From NCBI GenBank assembly GCA_004762125.1, contig SIHQ01000005.1:62001-126000 (forward strand): a stretch of 64,000 nt of DNA, in the 5' to 3' direction. A model generated the notes under the pieces. It did not search any database. It was not told the DNA's origin and was given only the letters and a program-made list of their open reading frames with translations. Of this stretch, positions 17,060-27,417 are shown piece after piece. The position numbers were made by a program, and so were the translations under genes. The DNA is from Oceanospirillales bacterium. GTDB taxonomy: Bacteria > Pseudomonadota > Gammaproteobacteria > Pseudomonadales > Endozoicomonadaceae. Position 1 is the stretch's first letter; each line of letters starts with the position of its first letter.

Positions 17060-19062
17060 AAAATCTAACCAGAATCACTCATTGTTTCAAAGCCGCTTGC
17101 TTGTCAGCTTCATTGTTAGTGGTGCAGCCGGTATTCGCTGAAGATTTTGCCGCCAGTTTTAATAATGCGGATATTCGCGAGTTCATTAATACCGTCAGCT
17201 CCGGGTTGGGTAAAACCATCATTATTGATCCAGCTGTGAAAGGTAAGGTGACGGTACGCTCCTATGAACAGCTGAATGAAAAACAGTATTACCAGTTGTT
17301 TCTGGGTGTGCTGGAAGTTAATGGTTACTCTGTCCTTGAACAAGACAATAATATTCTGAAAGTTGTCCGTAACAAGGACAGTAAAACGGCGGCGTCGCCC
17401 CTCAGTAATGGTTCAGGCAGTGCTGACGATCGAATTGTCACCTGGGTGATGCCCATTGAAAATGTCCCGGTTCGCGATCTTTCTCCTATTCTGCGCCAAC
17501 TGAACGCTTCCTATGGCAATGTTGTTAACTTTAATCCTGCTAATACGTTGATCGTGACAGGCCGAGCTGCGAACGTTGAACGGTTGGTTGGCATTGTCGA
17601 AGAAATTGACAAGGCCGGAGTTAAATCGGTTGAGGTTGTTTCTTTGGAGCATACTTCTGCTCAGGAAATGGCTCGAATTCTGACCAGCGTTTATCTGGGT
17701 AAAACCGATACGCTGACTTCTGTTGTGGCTAATGATCAGAGTTCCCAGATCATTATCTCCGGTAATAAGTCCAAAATTAAACGGATGAAAAAGCTGGCGC
17801 TGCAATTGGATTCAGAGCGAGCAACCGGTGCCGGTAATAGCCGTGTGTTTTATTTGAAATACGCCAGAGCCAAGGAAATCAAACCGGTTCTTGATGGTAT
17901 TGCTGCTTCTTTCACTGGCGCTGCAGCAGGTAAGAAAACACCGGGCAGTAAAGTCAGTATTGAAGTTCATGAGCAAAATAATGCTCTGGTTATTTCCGCT
18001 CAGCCTGAATTAATGAATGAGCTGCAAGCGTTGATTGGTAATCTGGATATCCGTCGTGCTCAGGTGATGGTGGAAGCCATTATTGCTGAAGTAAGCGAAG
18101 GTGACGGTATTAATTTGTCACTGCAATTAGCCAGTAAGGCAGGTTCAATCATTCAGTTTCAGGACGGTTCCAATGTTCCTATCGGAGAAATAATTGCCGG
18201 TGTTGCAGATGCAAGAACAATAAAGGGAAGCACCGTAACTACAGAGAATGGAACCACAGTAAACCCAGACAAAGATGGTGACTACAGTACGCTGGCCAAC
18301 GCGCTTGGTAGAATCTCAGGCTCTGCCTTTGCCATCACTTCAGGCAACTGGGGGGCTTTGCTGCAGGCCGTAAGCACTTCGTCCAAGTCGAATGTACTGT
18401 CCACTCCCAGTCTGATGACACTGGATAACCAGGCCGCATCTTTTATTGTCGGTGATGAAGTACCGACCCTTACCGGCTCTACTTCAAGCAGCAACAATGA
18501 TAACCCCTACCAAACCATTGAGCGCAGGCAGGTGGGCGTTAAGCTGGTGGTTACACCACAAATTAACGAAGGCGATGCAGTTCGGTTGGATATTGAACAG
18601 GAAGTGTCCAAAGTAAATGGTCGTACGCCCGTGGATGTCACCTTCTCAACTCGTCAGGTAAAAACCTCTGTCATGGTTCGTAGTGGTGACACTGTCGTGA
18701 TCGGTGGTTTGATGGACGACGATGTTCAGGAAAGTGTTTCTAAAGTGCCCTTACTGGGTGATATTCCAATCATTGGGCATTTGTTTCGTTCGACCAACAG
18801 TAAGAAAGTTAAGCGTAACCTGATGGTCTTTATTCGTCCGACCATCATTCGTAACGATGACCGTCTGAAAGCGGTCAGTGCCAGTAAATATGGCCTGATT
18901 CGAGCGGAACAATTACTGCAGGATGAACGTGGTATCAGCCTGATGCCTGACCGGAATGTACCGGTACTGCCAGAGCTGAGTGATGCTGAACGTTTTCTGA
19001 AAGAGGTACAGAGCAGCATTCAGAAATCGGATAGTGGTAAAGAAGAAGTAGGGGATAGCTGA
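17056..19062 (+). CDS. gspD: Type II secretion secretin GspD
   Basis: Outer-membrane secretin that forms the exit channel. 668 residues with a signal peptide cleaved near VQPVFA. It has an N0 domain ([18 protein letters not shown]), three repeated N domains, then the secretin core with the conserved GGLMDDD and [14 protein letters not shown] motifs near residues 545-575. A Gly/Ser-rich segment and the [18 protein letters not shown] block are in place. The C-terminal tail after the S-domain region is Glu/Lys-rich. No lipobox is present, so targeting may need a separate pilotin. Overlaps gspC by four bases and gspE by one. Confidence 0.97.
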   Translation: MKNLTRITHCFKAACLSASLLVVQPVFAEDFAASFNNADIREFINTVSSGLGKTIIIDPAVKGKVTVRSYEQLNEKQYYQLFLGVLEVNGYSVLEQDNNILKVVRNKDSKTAASPLSNGSGSADDRIVTWVMPIENVPVRDLSPILRQLNASYGNVVNFNPANTLIVTGRAANVERLVGIVEEIDKAGVKSVEVVSLEHTSAQEMARILTSVYLGKTDTLTSVVANDQSSQIIISGNKSKIKRMKKLALQLDSERATGAGNSRVFYLKYARAKEIKPVLDGIAASFTGAAAGKKTPGSKVSIEVHEQNNALVISAQPELMNELQALIGNLDIRRAQVMVEAIIAEVSEGDGINLSLQLASKAGSIIQFQDGSNVPIGEIIAGVADARTIKGSTVTTENGTTVNPDKDGDYSTLANALGRISGSAFAITSGNWGALLQAVSTSSKSNVLSTPSLMTLDNQAASFIVGDEVPTLTGSTSSSNNDNPYQTIERRQVGVKLVVTPQINEGDAVRLDIEQEVSKVNGRTPVDVTFSTRQVKTSVMVRSGDTVVIGGLMDDDVQESVSKVPLLGDIPIIGHLFRSTNSKKVKRNLMVFIRPTIIRNDDRLKAVSASKYGLIRAEQLLQDERGISLMPDRNVPVLPELSDAERFLKEVQSSIQKSDSGKEEVGDS

Positions 19063-20543
19063 TGGAGGCGCTAACAGTTAGTCGTATTCAGCTGCCTTTC
19101 AGCTACGCAAACCGTTTTCGAGTCTTCGTTGAGTATGAGGGTGACAGGCCGGTGGTCTGCTATGAAAACACCTTATCCCCAGCTTGTCTGGTTGAGATTC
19201 GTCGTATTCTTGCTCAGCCTTTTGCTGCTCGAAAACTTTCTGAAGAAGCATTTTCTGGCCGATTAGCCGCTATCTACCAGCAAGACTCTTCTGAAGCACG
19301 ACAAGTGATGAATGACATTGGCAGTGATGAGCAGCTAAAAGCTTTGGCGGATGAACTGCCGGACAATGAAGATCTGCTCGAAGCCGATGACGGAGCGCCG
19401 ATCATCCGCATGATCAATGCCATGCTCAGCGAATCCATTCGTGATGGCGCTTCCGATATTCATATTGAAACCTTTGAAAGCCAGCTGGTTATTCGTTTTC
19501 GAGTAGACGGTGTTTTGCGTGAAATTCTGCGACCACAGCGCAAACTGGCCGCACTGCTGATATCCCGTATCAAGGTCATGGCGAAGCTGGATATTGCCGA
19601 GAAACGTGTGCCACAGGATGGTCGAATTTCATTGCGCCTCGGCGGCAAAGCGGTCGATGTTCGTGTGTCTACTCTGCCTACCCGACACGGAGAACGTATC
19701 GTAATGCGTTTGCTGGATCGGAGCAGTGTGAAATTTGATCTGAGTCGTCTGGGTATGTCTTCTCGAATCTGTGATGGGGTTCGTCAACAGCTTCACAAGC
19801 CTCATGGTATTCTGCTGGTCACTGGGCCTACGGGCTCCGGTAAGAGTACGACCCTTTACTCAGGTATCAGTGAAATCAATACGCCCGGTCGCAATATTAT
19901 GACCGTGGAAGATCCGGTGGAATATGATCTGGAAGGTATTGGTCAGACTCAGGTGAATCCTAAGGTTGATATGACGTTCTCCCGTGGCCTGCGTGCCATT
20001 TTGCGTCAGGATCCGGATGTGGTGATGATCGGTGAAATCCGTGATCTGGAAACCGCAGAGATTGCTGTCCAGTCGTCACTGACTGGTCACCTGGTACTGA
20101 GCACATTGCATACTAATACGGCTGCTGGTTCCATTACACGACTCAGGGATATGGGCATCGAGCCTTTCTTATTGTCGTCCAGTTTACTGGGTGTATTGGC
20201 TCAACGTTTGGTTCGAACGCTCTGCGCAGAGTGCCGGACACCGGTTCAGCCCACTGACGCAGAGAAAAAGCTGCTTGGGTTAGCTGATAGTGATCACAGC
20301 CCTGTCTGGCAAGCCAAAGGTTGCAGCGAGTGCCGGAATACCGGATACCGTGGTCGTACAGGAATTTACGAACTGTTCCTCGTGACTGATGTGATGAGGG
20401 AACTGATTCATGATGGTGCCGGTGAAGCGACGATGGAGCAGGTAGCAAGACAAGCATGGCCATCCATTCAACAGGATGGTTTTGACAAGGTGCTGTCTGG
20501 TCATACCACTCTGTCTGAAGTGCTAAGGGTAACCAGAGAGTAA
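19062..20543 (+). CDS. gspE: Type II secretion ATPase GspE
   Basis: Cytoplasmic hexameric ATPase driving pseudopilus assembly. 493 residues. Walker [10 protein letters not shown] at residues 255-263, Asp box [17 protein letters not shown], Walker B with [19 protein letters not shown], His box [13 protein letters not shown], and the tetracysteine zinc motif CAEC...CSEC followed by [11 protein letters not shown]. The N-terminal N1E-type domain binds GspL. The start codon overlaps the gspD stop (TGATG). Confidence 0.97.
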   Translation: MEALTVSRIQLPFSYANRFRVFVEYEGDRPVVCYENTLSPACLVEIRRILAQPFAARKLSEEAFSGRLAAIYQQDSSEARQVMNDIGSDEQLKALADELPDNEDLLEADDGAPIIRMINAMLSESIRDGASDIHIETFESQLVIRFRVDGVLREILRPQRKLAALLISRIKVMAKLDIAEKRVPQDGRISLRLGGKAVDVRVSTLPTRHGERIVMRLLDRSSVKFDLSRLGMSSRICDGVRQQLHKPHGILLVTGPTGSGKSTTLYSGISEINTPGRNIMTVEDPVEYDLEGIGQTQVNPKVDMTFSRGLRAILRQDPDVVMIGEIRDLETAEIAVQSSLTGHLVLSTLHTNTAAGSITRLRDMGIEPFLLSSSLLGVLAQRLVRTLCAECRTPVQPTDAEKKLLGLADSDHSPVWQAKGCSECRNTGYRGRTGIYELFLVTDVMRELIHDGAGEATMEQVARQAWPSIQQDGFDKVLSGHTTLSEVLRVTRE

Positions 20544-20546
20544 ATT

Positions 20547-21764
20547 ATGACACTCTATACCTACACAGCACTGGATAAAAAAGGCAAAACAAAAAAGGGC
20601 ACTCAGGAAGCAGACTCACCTCGTTTACTGCGGCAGTCATTGCGATCTGACGGTCTTGCTCCGGTCGATGTGGAACCTGCTTCGGTAAAGCAGGACTCGT
20701 CTGCTACCAGAACCTCACTGTTTACCGGAAAGGCCAGTGTTTCAGAAATAGCGATGATCACTCGTCAGCTAGCCACTTTGGTAGCGGCGTCTATTCCTAT
20801 TGAAGAGTGCCTGCAGGCGCTGAGTCAGCAAGTCAGCAAACCGCACTTGCAGTCAATGATTAAGGGCATAAGAGCCAGAGTATTAGAAGGTCATACTCTT
20901 TCTGATGCACTGGCCAGTTATCCCTCGTCGTTTGATCAGTTATATTGCTCTATGGTTGCTGCCGGTGAAAAATCAGGACATCTGGAAGTGATTCTGGAGC
21001 GATTGGCGGACTACAGTGAGCAGCGACAACAGATTCGCAGCAAAATGACTCAGGCAATGATCTATCCGATCATTCTGACTCTGGTGGCTGTGGGTGTGGT
21101 GACTGCTCTTCTGACAACGGTAGTGCCTACCGTTATTGATCAGTTCAAGTTTGCCGGGCAGAAATTACCGGGTATGACTCAGGCGCTTATTGCTGCCAGC
21201 GATTTTGTCAGTGGCTATGGACTCTGGCTGGTGGCTGGCATAATGCTGATGCTGGTTCTACGACAGCGATTGCTGAAAAAGGAAAGTCGCCGTCTGTTGA
21301 ACGATAAATTTAACTTGAAATTGCCCGTGTTTGGTCCGGTATTTTCTGGTGTTGAAACCGCTCGTTTTGCCCGTACGTTAAGTATTTTGACCAGCAGTAC
21401 TGTGCCTTTAGTAGAAGCTATGTCTATCTCGTCAGACGTGCTGGGCAACCGTTATATACGACAAAAAATGCTATCTGCGTCAGATCGGGTAAGGGAAGGC
21501 GGTGCGCTTTGGACCGCTCTGGAGAACAGCGGACTGTTTCCACCCATGATGCTGCATATTATTGCCAGTGGTGAACGATCAGGTGAATTGCCATCAATGC
21601 TGGAGCGTGCAGCTAATGCTCAGGATCGTCTATTCGAAGATCAGGTTAATATAGCTCTGGGTATTTTTGGACCGCTGATGATCGTATTAATGGCGGGCAT
21701 GGTGTTATTTATCGTTATGGCCATTTTGACACCAATGATGGATCTTAACAGCCTCGTGGGCTAA
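20547..21764 (+). CDS. gspF: Type II secretion inner-membrane platform protein GspF
   Basis: Polytopic inner-membrane protein of 405 residues, the standard length. It opens with MTLYTYTALDKKGK and contains two T2SF domains, each with a conserved FARTLSILTSS or ITRQLATLVAAS segment and followed by membrane helices (three long hydrophobic stretches: residues about 175-195, 225-245 and 375-400). It works with GspE and GspL to extract and polymerise pseudopilins. Three bases separate it from gspE. Confidence 0.96.
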   Translation: MTLYTYTALDKKGKTKKGTQEADSPRLLRQSLRSDGLAPVDVEPASVKQDSSATRTSLFTGKASVSEIAMITRQLATLVAASIPIEECLQALSQQVSKPHLQSMIKGIRARVLEGHTLSDALASYPSSFDQLYCSMVAAGEKSGHLEVILERLADYSEQRQQIRSKMTQAMIYPIILTLVAVGVVTALLTTVVPTVIDQFKFAGQKLPGMTQALIAASDFVSGYGLWLVAGIMLMLVLRQRLLKKESRRLLNDKFNLKLPVFGPVFSGVETARFARTLSILTSSTVPLVEAMSISSDVLGNRYIRQKMLSASDRVREGGALWTALENSGLFPPMMLHIIASGERSGELPSMLERAANAQDRLFEDQVNIALGIFGPLMIVLMAGMVLFIVMAILTPMMDLNSLVG

Positions 21765-21799
21765 CTCGGCTGAATAGAATTTTAAGTGTGAATAAAACT

Positions 21800-22240
21800 A
21801 TGAAACAAAATAAATTTTCTACTGCACCGTCAAAATCCAAGGGCTTTACCTTGTTGGAAATTATGGTGGTTATCGTCATTCTAGGGGTTCTGGCCAGCAT
21901 TGTTGCGCCTAATGTTCTGGGTAACAAGGATAAAGCAGACAAGCAGAAAGCGGTCAGCGATATCGTTGCTCTGGAAAGTGCTTTGGATATGTACAAGTTG
22001 GATAATAATTTTTATCCGACCAATGAGCAGGGGCTTAACGCGCTGGTTAAACGTCCTTCCGGTTTCCCGGAACCGAAAGGCTGGCGCGATAATGGTTACA
22101 TTCGTCGTCTTCCTACCGACCCATGGGGCAATCAGTACTTGATGCAGGCTCCTGGTGAATATGGCCCGGTCGATATTTTTTCTGCTGGACCTGATGGTCA
22201 GGCAGGTACTGATCAAGATGTCGGTAACTGGGATATCTGA
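21800..22240 (+). CDS. gspG: Major pseudopilin GspG
   Basis: Main subunit of the type II pseudopilus. Prepilin cleavage site KG/FTLLEIMVV with Glu at +5, followed by a hydrophobic helix. The C-terminal part carries the GspG hallmarks: LDNNFYPTNEQGLNALV, the WGNQYLMQAPGEYG strand, and the calcium-site region SAGPDGQAGTDQDVGNW. The frame can also start at GTG 21788, four codons earlier; neither start has a strong ribosome binding site. It needs a prepilin peptidase (GspO/PilD), which is not in this window. Confidence 0.96.
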   Translation: MKQNKFSTAPSKSKGFTLLEIMVVIVILGVLASIVAPNVLGNKDKADKQKAVSDIVALESALDMYKLDNNFYPTNEQGLNALVKRPSGFPEPKGWRDNGYIRRLPTDPWGNQYLMQAPGEYGPVDIFSAGPDGQAGTDQDVGNWDI

Positions 22241-22245
22241 TTACA

Positions 22246-22821
22246 GTGAGAGGCTTGAACAAGGGCTTTACGCTACTGGAAATTATGCTGGTGTTGGTGC
22301 TTTTGTCGCTGACGGCCAGCATGATTGTTCCTAGGCTGCCCTCGGGAAGCAACGGCAGTGACCTCTATCGACAATCGGAACGTTTTGCTGCACTTGCCAG
22401 AGCAGCCAATCAGCAAGCATTGCTGGAAGGTAAGACGCTTGGTATAAAGCTGACATCAACCAATGGCGATTCAACCAGCAACTATGAGTTTATGTTGTTG
22501 GCTGAAAAAGGCTGGAAATCATTGGAGAAAAACCGATTGTTTCGTCCGGTCAGTTTACCGGAAGATATTCAGCTGAATTATTCGGCGGGTGATTCTTTCT
22601 GGCGTGAAGCGCTTGAGTACGAGCAGGACGACAGCAGTAGCTCATCCTTTTTTGCGGACGATGAAGAAGCCGCAAAGCAGCCGGATATTGTTTTCTGGAG
22701 CAGTGGTGAAATATCACCAGCCAATGTCAGCTTCTGTCTGGATGATAACCAGAAAAGTTGTCAGTGGGTCTTGCTGGAAGAAACCGGAGAGGTACTGGTG
22801 AAGGAGAACCTCAATGGTTAA
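22246..22821 (+). CDS. gspH: Minor pseudopilin GspH
   Basis: Minor pseudopilin with cleavage site KG/FTLLEIMLVLVLLSL and Glu at +5. 191 residues, with a Ser-rich acidic segment (DDSSSSSFFADDEE) in the variable loop. The start is GTG at 22246 (or TTG at 22255), five bases after gspG. Overlaps gspI by eight bases. Confidence 0.93.
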   Translation: MRGLNKGFTLLEIMLVLVLLSLTASMIVPRLPSGSNGSDLYRQSERFAALARAANQQALLEGKTLGIKLTSTNGDSTSNYEFMLLAEKGWKSLEKNRLFRPVSLPEDIQLNYSAGDSFWREALEYEQDDSSSSSFFADDEEAAKQPDIVFWSSGEISPANVSFCLDDNQKSCQWVLLEETGEVLVKENLNG

Positions 22822-23200
22822 AGGTTTGAATAACAGGGGAAAGCACAGAGGCTTTACGCTACTGGAAGTGATGGTCGCCATGGCTGTTCTGGCTATTGCC
22901 GGTATATCGGTCGTTGGCTTGGTCCGTGAATCCATCAGTAATACACAATATTTAGCAGAGAAACGGCCCGCCTACTGGGTGGCCGAAAATACCATGACTG
23001 ATCTGGTGTTGAGTGAACGTTGGCCTGGTAAAGAGTGGCAGTCATCTTCAGAAGTTCTGGCTGATCGAGAGTGGTTTGTTCGAAGTCGCAAAGTGAAAAC
23101 AGCAAGCGATGATCTGATCATGCTGGAAGTAGAAGTACGACAGAAGAAAGACAGTAAGGCTGCTCTGGCCTCACTGCAAACCTATGTGCTGGATTCATAA
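22814..23200 (+). CDS. gspI: Minor pseudopilin GspI
   Basis: 128 residues, with prepilin cleavage site RG/FTLLEVMVAMAVLAI. The conserved YWVAENTMTDLVLSERWP block is typical of GspI. AAGGAG lies just upstream of its ATG inside the end of gspH, indicating translational coupling. It forms the pseudopilus tip with GspJ and GspK. Confidence 0.94.
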   Translation: MVKGLNNRGKHRGFTLLEVMVAMAVLAIAGISVVGLVRESISNTQYLAEKRPAYWVAENTMTDLVLSERWPGKEWQSSSEVLADREWFVRSRKVKTASDDLIMLEVEVRQKKDSKAALASLQTYVLDS

Positions 23201-23847
23201 TGAAGGCTGAACGACCAAATCGGTTGAATCAGGGCTTTACGCTGCTGGAAATGCTGCTGGCACTGGTGATTTTTACTTTCGTTAGTTTTTCTTCCTGGCA
23301 AATTCTTAATACCGTGACCACAGCTCGGGATGTTCAGGCGGACCACTTGAAGCGGCTGGAGGCACTGGACTACACCTTTCTGATGTTAAAGCAGGATATT
23401 CGACAGATTGTTGAACGTGGTGTTCGTATTGATGGCAAGGTTTCGTCGAGAGCTATTTTCTCCGGAGAGATTCTTGATTCTCAGGATCAGGGACTGACTT
23501 TTGTCAGGGCTGGTTGGCAGAACGCTCAATCACGACTACCGAGATCAAATCTTCAGCGAGTCTATTACCGACTGAATGAAGGTAAGCTGCAAAGAGGTTA
23601 CGACCGGGTTCTGGATCAATCTCTGGAAGCTGATCCGGTCTATCGCAATCTGCTGACAGGTGTCAGCGAACTCAAGTTTCGTTTTTATTATCGAGAAGGC
23701 GTGGGCAAGTCAGGCTCATGGCAGGACTCCATGAAAGATCAAGGCTGGCCTTCAGCTATTGCCGTTAATATGGTGTTGGAAAAGGAAGGTGAAATTGAGC
23801 GGCGCTTTATGATTCCCGGAGCATTTGAGGTGGGGCATGGCAGCTAG
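23200..23847 (+). CDS. gspJ: Minor pseudopilin GspJ
   Basis: 215 residues, with cleavage site QG/FTLLEMLLALVIFTF. The GspJ signature MLKQDIRQIVERGVR and a later VYYRLNEGKLQRGY are visible. Its ATG shares a base with the gspI stop (TAATG). Tip complex subunit. Confidence 0.94.
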   Translation: MKAERPNRLNQGFTLLEMLLALVIFTFVSFSSWQILNTVTTARDVQADHLKRLEALDYTFLMLKQDIRQIVERGVRIDGKVSSRAIFSGEILDSQDQGLTFVRAGWQNAQSRLPRSNLQRVYYRLNEGKLQRGYDRVLDQSLEADPVYRNLLTGVSELKFRFYYREGVGKSGSWQDSMKDQGWPSAIAVNMVLEKEGEIERRFMIPGAFEVGHGS

Positions 23848-24829
23848 TGCTTACTTTCGTTATAGGCGCTGTCGCAGACAGCAGGGTGTTGCGCTGTTAA
23901 CCGTTATGTTAACCCTGACGCTGGCGATTTTGCTGGCGTCCGGTGTCGTTGAAGCCATGAAACGTCAGACTCAATTAAGTAGCGGCCTGCAGAATCGTGA
24001 ACAGGGTTGGTGGTACGTCCGTTCGGCTGAACAACTGGCGATTAAAGCATTAAAACAGGACTTTAAAGACGACAAAGATGTGATTCATCTGAGTCAGTAT
24101 TGGGCAACGTCACGACAAACCTTTCCCATGGAAAAGGGTTCTATTCGTGGTCGTGTATTTGATCGACAAGCCTGTTTTAACCTGAATGGCCTGATAGTCG
24201 GTGAAGGTAAGAAGCCAAACAGTTTGGTGCCGGTAAAAATGTTGAAAGCGTTGCTGGAAAACCATGAGATTCAAGAGCTGAATATTGCGTTGGCGACGGT
24301 AGATTGGGTCAATGCTAAAACAGAGCCGCTCAGTTCTGGTGGTGCTGACGATGATGATTATTTATCGCTACCAGTGCCTTATCTGGCAGGTAACACCTTT
24401 ATGAGAGATGAAAGTGAATGGCGGGCTGTCATGGGAGTGACTCCAGCGATTGTTAAAAAGGTATTGCCTGATTTGTGTGCTTTGCCAGCCAGTAGTCTGA
24501 AGTTGAATGTAAATACTATTGATGCTGAATCTCCGGAGCTGATGGCAGCAATGCTGTTGAATCGAATTTCAGTGAGTCAGGCAGAAAATTTACTAAAAGA
24601 GCGTCCGCGAGATGGCTGGCGAACACTCGATGAATTTTTTGCTGAAGGTTTGCTGAGTAACGTCCAGAAGAAAGATCTTCAGCCATTTTTTGCTGTGAAG
24701 AGTGATTATTTTGAAGTGGATGCCCAAGCGCAAATTAATGAAACGCGGGTTCATCTACAAAGCCTCCTGGTAAGAGGCAAGGGGAGCTCCTTGAGGGTTG
24801 TTCGCCGCCGAACAGGAGAATTATTATGA
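23837..24829 (+). CDS. gspK: Minor pseudopilin GspK
   Basis: Large minor pseudopilin that caps the pseudopilus. Cleavage site QQG/VALLTVMLTLTLAILL, with Thr instead of Glu at +5, as expected for GspK. Contains the GspK features FDRQACFNLNGL, ATVDWVNAKTEP and the LNVNTIDAESPEL block. The frame opens at TTG 23825, but ATG 23837 has GAGG six bases upstream, so I prefer 23837. It overlaps the end of gspJ. Confidence 0.93.
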   Translation: MAASAYFRYRRCRRQQGVALLTVMLTLTLAILLASGVVEAMKRQTQLSSGLQNREQGWWYVRSAEQLAIKALKQDFKDDKDVIHLSQYWATSRQTFPMEKGSIRGRVFDRQACFNLNGLIVGEGKKPNSLVPVKMLKALLENHEIQELNIALATVDWVNAKTEPLSSGGADDDDYLSLPVPYLAGNTFMRDESEWRAVMGVTPAIVKKVLPDLCALPASSLKLNVNTIDAESPELMAAMLLNRISVSQAENLLKERPRDGWRTLDEFFAEGLLSNVQKKDLQPFFAVKSDYFEVDAQAQINETRVHLQSLLVRGKGSSLRVVRRRTGELL

Positions 24830-25995
24830 GTCTACAAACAGAAACCCCGTTACTGATTCGATTGCCTGAGAGCAGTAAGAATCCGGTGTTTTGGTATCAA
24901 TCAGAAACAGAGCAGGGAGAACTGGCTGTTTCAGAGTTGGTTCAACTGGCTGGGAAATCTGAATTCAATCGTGTGCTGGTGATTGTACCGGGTGAGCTGG
25001 TGAGCCTGACTTCAATAGAAGTGGCGGGTTCCCTGACACCGGCCGTTATACGTTCTCTGCCTTATAGATTGGAAGAGGATCTGGGCAGCGACGTTGAGTC
25101 AATCCACCTTGCCATACTAGGTAGGGATGGAGAGCAGTTACATCTGGCGGTAATAGAAAACAGCTGGATGGCGTTGTGGAGTTCATGGTTAAAGGACGCA
25201 GGCATTAAAAGCCAGCAATGGCTTCCAGAAACTCTGGTTTTACCATGGCAAGCCAGTCAGGTCAGCACAATGGCAAGAGACAGTCACAGTCAGGTGGTTC
25301 GCTATGGACAATGGCAGGGCGCTGTCTGTGATAATGACTGGTTGCCGCTTTACCTTGAAACTATCAACCCTGAACACATTCTGATCCAGACTCAGCTCTC
25401 AGTTCATGACTTTTTTACTGAAGTATCTGCTCAGTTGGCAGAACTCAAAGGAAATCTTCTGCAGGGAGATTGGCGACCCGTTAAGGAACAGAGCAAGCTG
25501 AATAAAGGCTGGCGACAGTTTCGATCCAGTGCTGTCCTTATGGCGTTGATTGCGGTTACCTGGTCGGGTAACACGCTTTACGACAGTTGGCAGCAAGAGC
25601 AGCAAGCAAAAAGCTACCAGCAGGCTGCCAATGAACTCTTTGCTGATACGTTTCCGGGTAAGCGGGCTGTTCGTCCTTTGTCTCAGATGAAAGCGGCATT
25701 GAAGTCCATGCAAGACTCTAGAAAGAGCGATACGGGTTTTCTGGAACAGCTAAACGAGCTGGCTCCAGTATTTAAACGACAGCCTTCAGTGTTGCCGGTA
25801 TCCATCAGTTACCAGAAAAACCTGCAGCAGATCAGAATTACAGCGGAAGCGGATAACATAGGGCAGTTTACTGACCTTCGTGACCGTATCTCCCAGTCTC
25901 AGGCTGTGCGCCTGGAATCACTGGAACAAAAAGCAGAAAAAGGTAAGCAAGCGTCTGTAACAGGCGCCCTGATTATCAGTGGGGATCGTTCATGA
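24826..25995 (+). CDS. gspL: Type II secretion protein GspL
   Basis: Bitopic inner-membrane protein: a cytoplasmic actin-like domain that binds GspE (residues 1 to about 225), one transmembrane helix (SSAVLMALIAVTWSGNTLYD), and a periplasmic ferredoxin-like domain ending in SVTGALIISGD. Sequence conservation is low, as is usual for GspL; position and topology identify it. AGGAG lies before the ATG, which overlaps the gspK stop (ATGA). Confidence 0.92.
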   Translation: MSLQTETPLLIRLPESSKNPVFWYQSETEQGELAVSELVQLAGKSEFNRVLVIVPGELVSLTSIEVAGSLTPAVIRSLPYRLEEDLGSDVESIHLAILGRDGEQLHLAVIENSWMALWSSWLKDAGIKSQQWLPETLVLPWQASQVSTMARDSHSQVVRYGQWQGAVCDNDWLPLYLETINPEHILIQTQLSVHDFFTEVSAQLAELKGNLLQGDWRPVKEQSKLNKGWRQFRSSAVLMALIAVTWSGNTLYDSWQQEQQAKSYQQAANELFADTFPGKRAVRPLSQMKAALKSMQDSRKSDTGFLEQLNELAPVFKRQPSVLPVSISYQKNLQQIRITAEADNIGQFTDLRDRISQSQAVRLESLEQKAEKGKQASVTGALIISGDRS

Positions 25996-26507
25996 AAAAT
26001 CAGGTAGCAGAGATCAGGCAGCACTGGAATGAGTACTGGGATGGATTGGCAGTCCGTGAAAAAAGGCTTCTGTTAATAGCCGGTATAGCAATAGTGGCAT
26101 GGTTGGTGGTTTATGGTGTGGTAAAGCCTCTACAAGTGTCAGAGCGACAAGCGACGAATCGATTGAACTCCAGTCGTGCAACTTTGGTGCAAATGCAGGA
26201 AATAACGGCTGAAATACAAGCATTGAGAGCCGCTGGAGCCGGAGTAGTACAGGCTGATTTTTCACAACCTCTGGATGTACTGGTTAACCGTTCAGCGCGT
26301 GAAGCGGGTATTAAGGTGACTGGCCTGAATCAGCAGCAAAGTAGTTTACAGGTAAAACTGGAAGACGTTGATTTTCAGAAGTTAATTGGCTGGCTTCAGC
26401 GGTTGGAGCAGCAGGGAATTACTATTGAAAATATTGAGATGAAACGTGGAGAAGCTGAAGGGCTTGTCAATGTGCAGTCCCTCAGGGTCAGCAGGCAGGA
26501 AGTATAA
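25992..26507 (+). CDS. gspM: Type II secretion protein GspM
   Basis: 171 residues. Short cytoplasmic N-terminus, one transmembrane helix (RLLLIAGIAIVAWLVVYGVV), then a periplasmic ferredoxin-like domain with LDVLVNRSAREAGIKV and LQRLEQQGITIENIEM. Partner of GspL. Overlaps gspL by four bases. Confidence 0.92.
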   Translation: MKNQVAEIRQHWNEYWDGLAVREKRLLLIAGIAIVAWLVVYGVVKPLQVSERQATNRLNSSRATLVQMQEITAEIQALRAAGAGVVQADFSQPLDVLVNRSAREAGIKVTGLNQQQSSLQVKLEDVDFQKLIGWLQRLEQQGITIENIEMKRGEAEGLVNVQSLRVSRQEV

Positions 26508-26508
26508 A

Positions 26509-27276
26509 ATGAAACGAGTTCTGGGGCTGTCTTTTCTGGCGTTGTTTTCCCTGAGTGTGTTTGTGGTTCTTCAAACACCTGCAGTTGTGGCCTGGGAACA
26601 GGTGAAAAAGAATTTTCCGGACCGGGTTCGAACTGTGAAACTGCAGGGGATAGAAGGTACTCTTTGGGACGGTTCTGCACAGGCCGCTTACATTAATGGT
26701 CGTCAACTTCCCGCTTTAAGCTGGAATCTGGAAGCGCTTTCTCCTCTTGATCAGTCAGCTTCCTATCAACTGGAACTGGGTCACGCTCGCAGTCAGCTAT
26801 CAGCGTCAGGTTTTGTCACTTTGAGTGCTGGCGAGATTGTTTTGGAAGATGGCAGAGGACGTATAACAGGCGATGCTTTGCAGAAGCTTTCCAGACAGCA
26901 ATTAGTCGATATTGATGGCCAACTGAAGTTGCAGATTGAAACGCTTAAATGGGTTGATGGCCAGTGTCAGCTGTTGGAAGGGGAGGGGCAATTGCGTGAT
27001 GTTCTAGCGCAAGGACGTTTTGGTAGTCTCGATTTGGGGAAAAGCAGTCTCGATTTTGATTGTGACAAGGGCAACCTTCTGGCAAGAATTGAGCAGAAAT
27101 CAGAAGACTTGAAATCCAGCCTGATTCTGAACCTGTTGAACGGAAATCGTTATCGAATCCGTGGTTCAGTGACGCCTGGCGAAGACGCGAATCGAAATAT
27201 CAAACAGGCGCTGTCATTTATTGGTAAGAATAATGGCAGAGGTAGTTATCAAATAAGCTATAAAGGACGTATCTGA
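26509..27276 (+). CDS. gspN: Type II secretion protein GspN
   Basis: 255 residues with an N-terminal signal-anchor (LGLSFLALFSLSVFVVL). The QGIEGTLWDGSAQ motif and the later LSWNLEAL are typical of GspN. A longer frame begins at 26446, inside gspM, but ATG 26509 has AGGA eight bases upstream and gives the family N-terminus. GspN is present in only some type II systems and its role is accessory. Last gene of the operon; I see no strong terminator in the 141 bases that follow. Confidence 0.9.
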   Translation: MKRVLGLSFLALFSLSVFVVLQTPAVVAWEQVKKNFPDRVRTVKLQGIEGTLWDGSAQAAYINGRQLPALSWNLEALSPLDQSASYQLELGHARSQLSASGFVTLSAGEIVLEDGRGRITGDALQKLSRQQLVDIDGQLKLQIETLKWVDGQCQLLEGEGQLRDVLAQGRFGSLDLGKSSLDFDCDKGNLLARIEQKSEDLKSSLILNLLNGNRYRIRGSVTPGEDANRNIKQALSFIGKNNGRGSYQISYKGRI

Positions 27277-27417
27277 TTTATTCGGTGGTGCTCGCTTTTA
27301 ATGCCTTCGGCATCAGTCACCGTTATCGGAGAAAAACCGGTAGCTAACACTCGGTAATGTTCAGGCAAACGTTCGATTTTCCTGAAGGATTTTTTGTCGA
27401 AAATGAATCAAACTTGG

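Noticed and set aside
27277-27417. Terminator after gspN
   Set aside because: A small ATGCC-TTC-GGCAT dyad is present but there is no T-run or strong stem, so it is not called.
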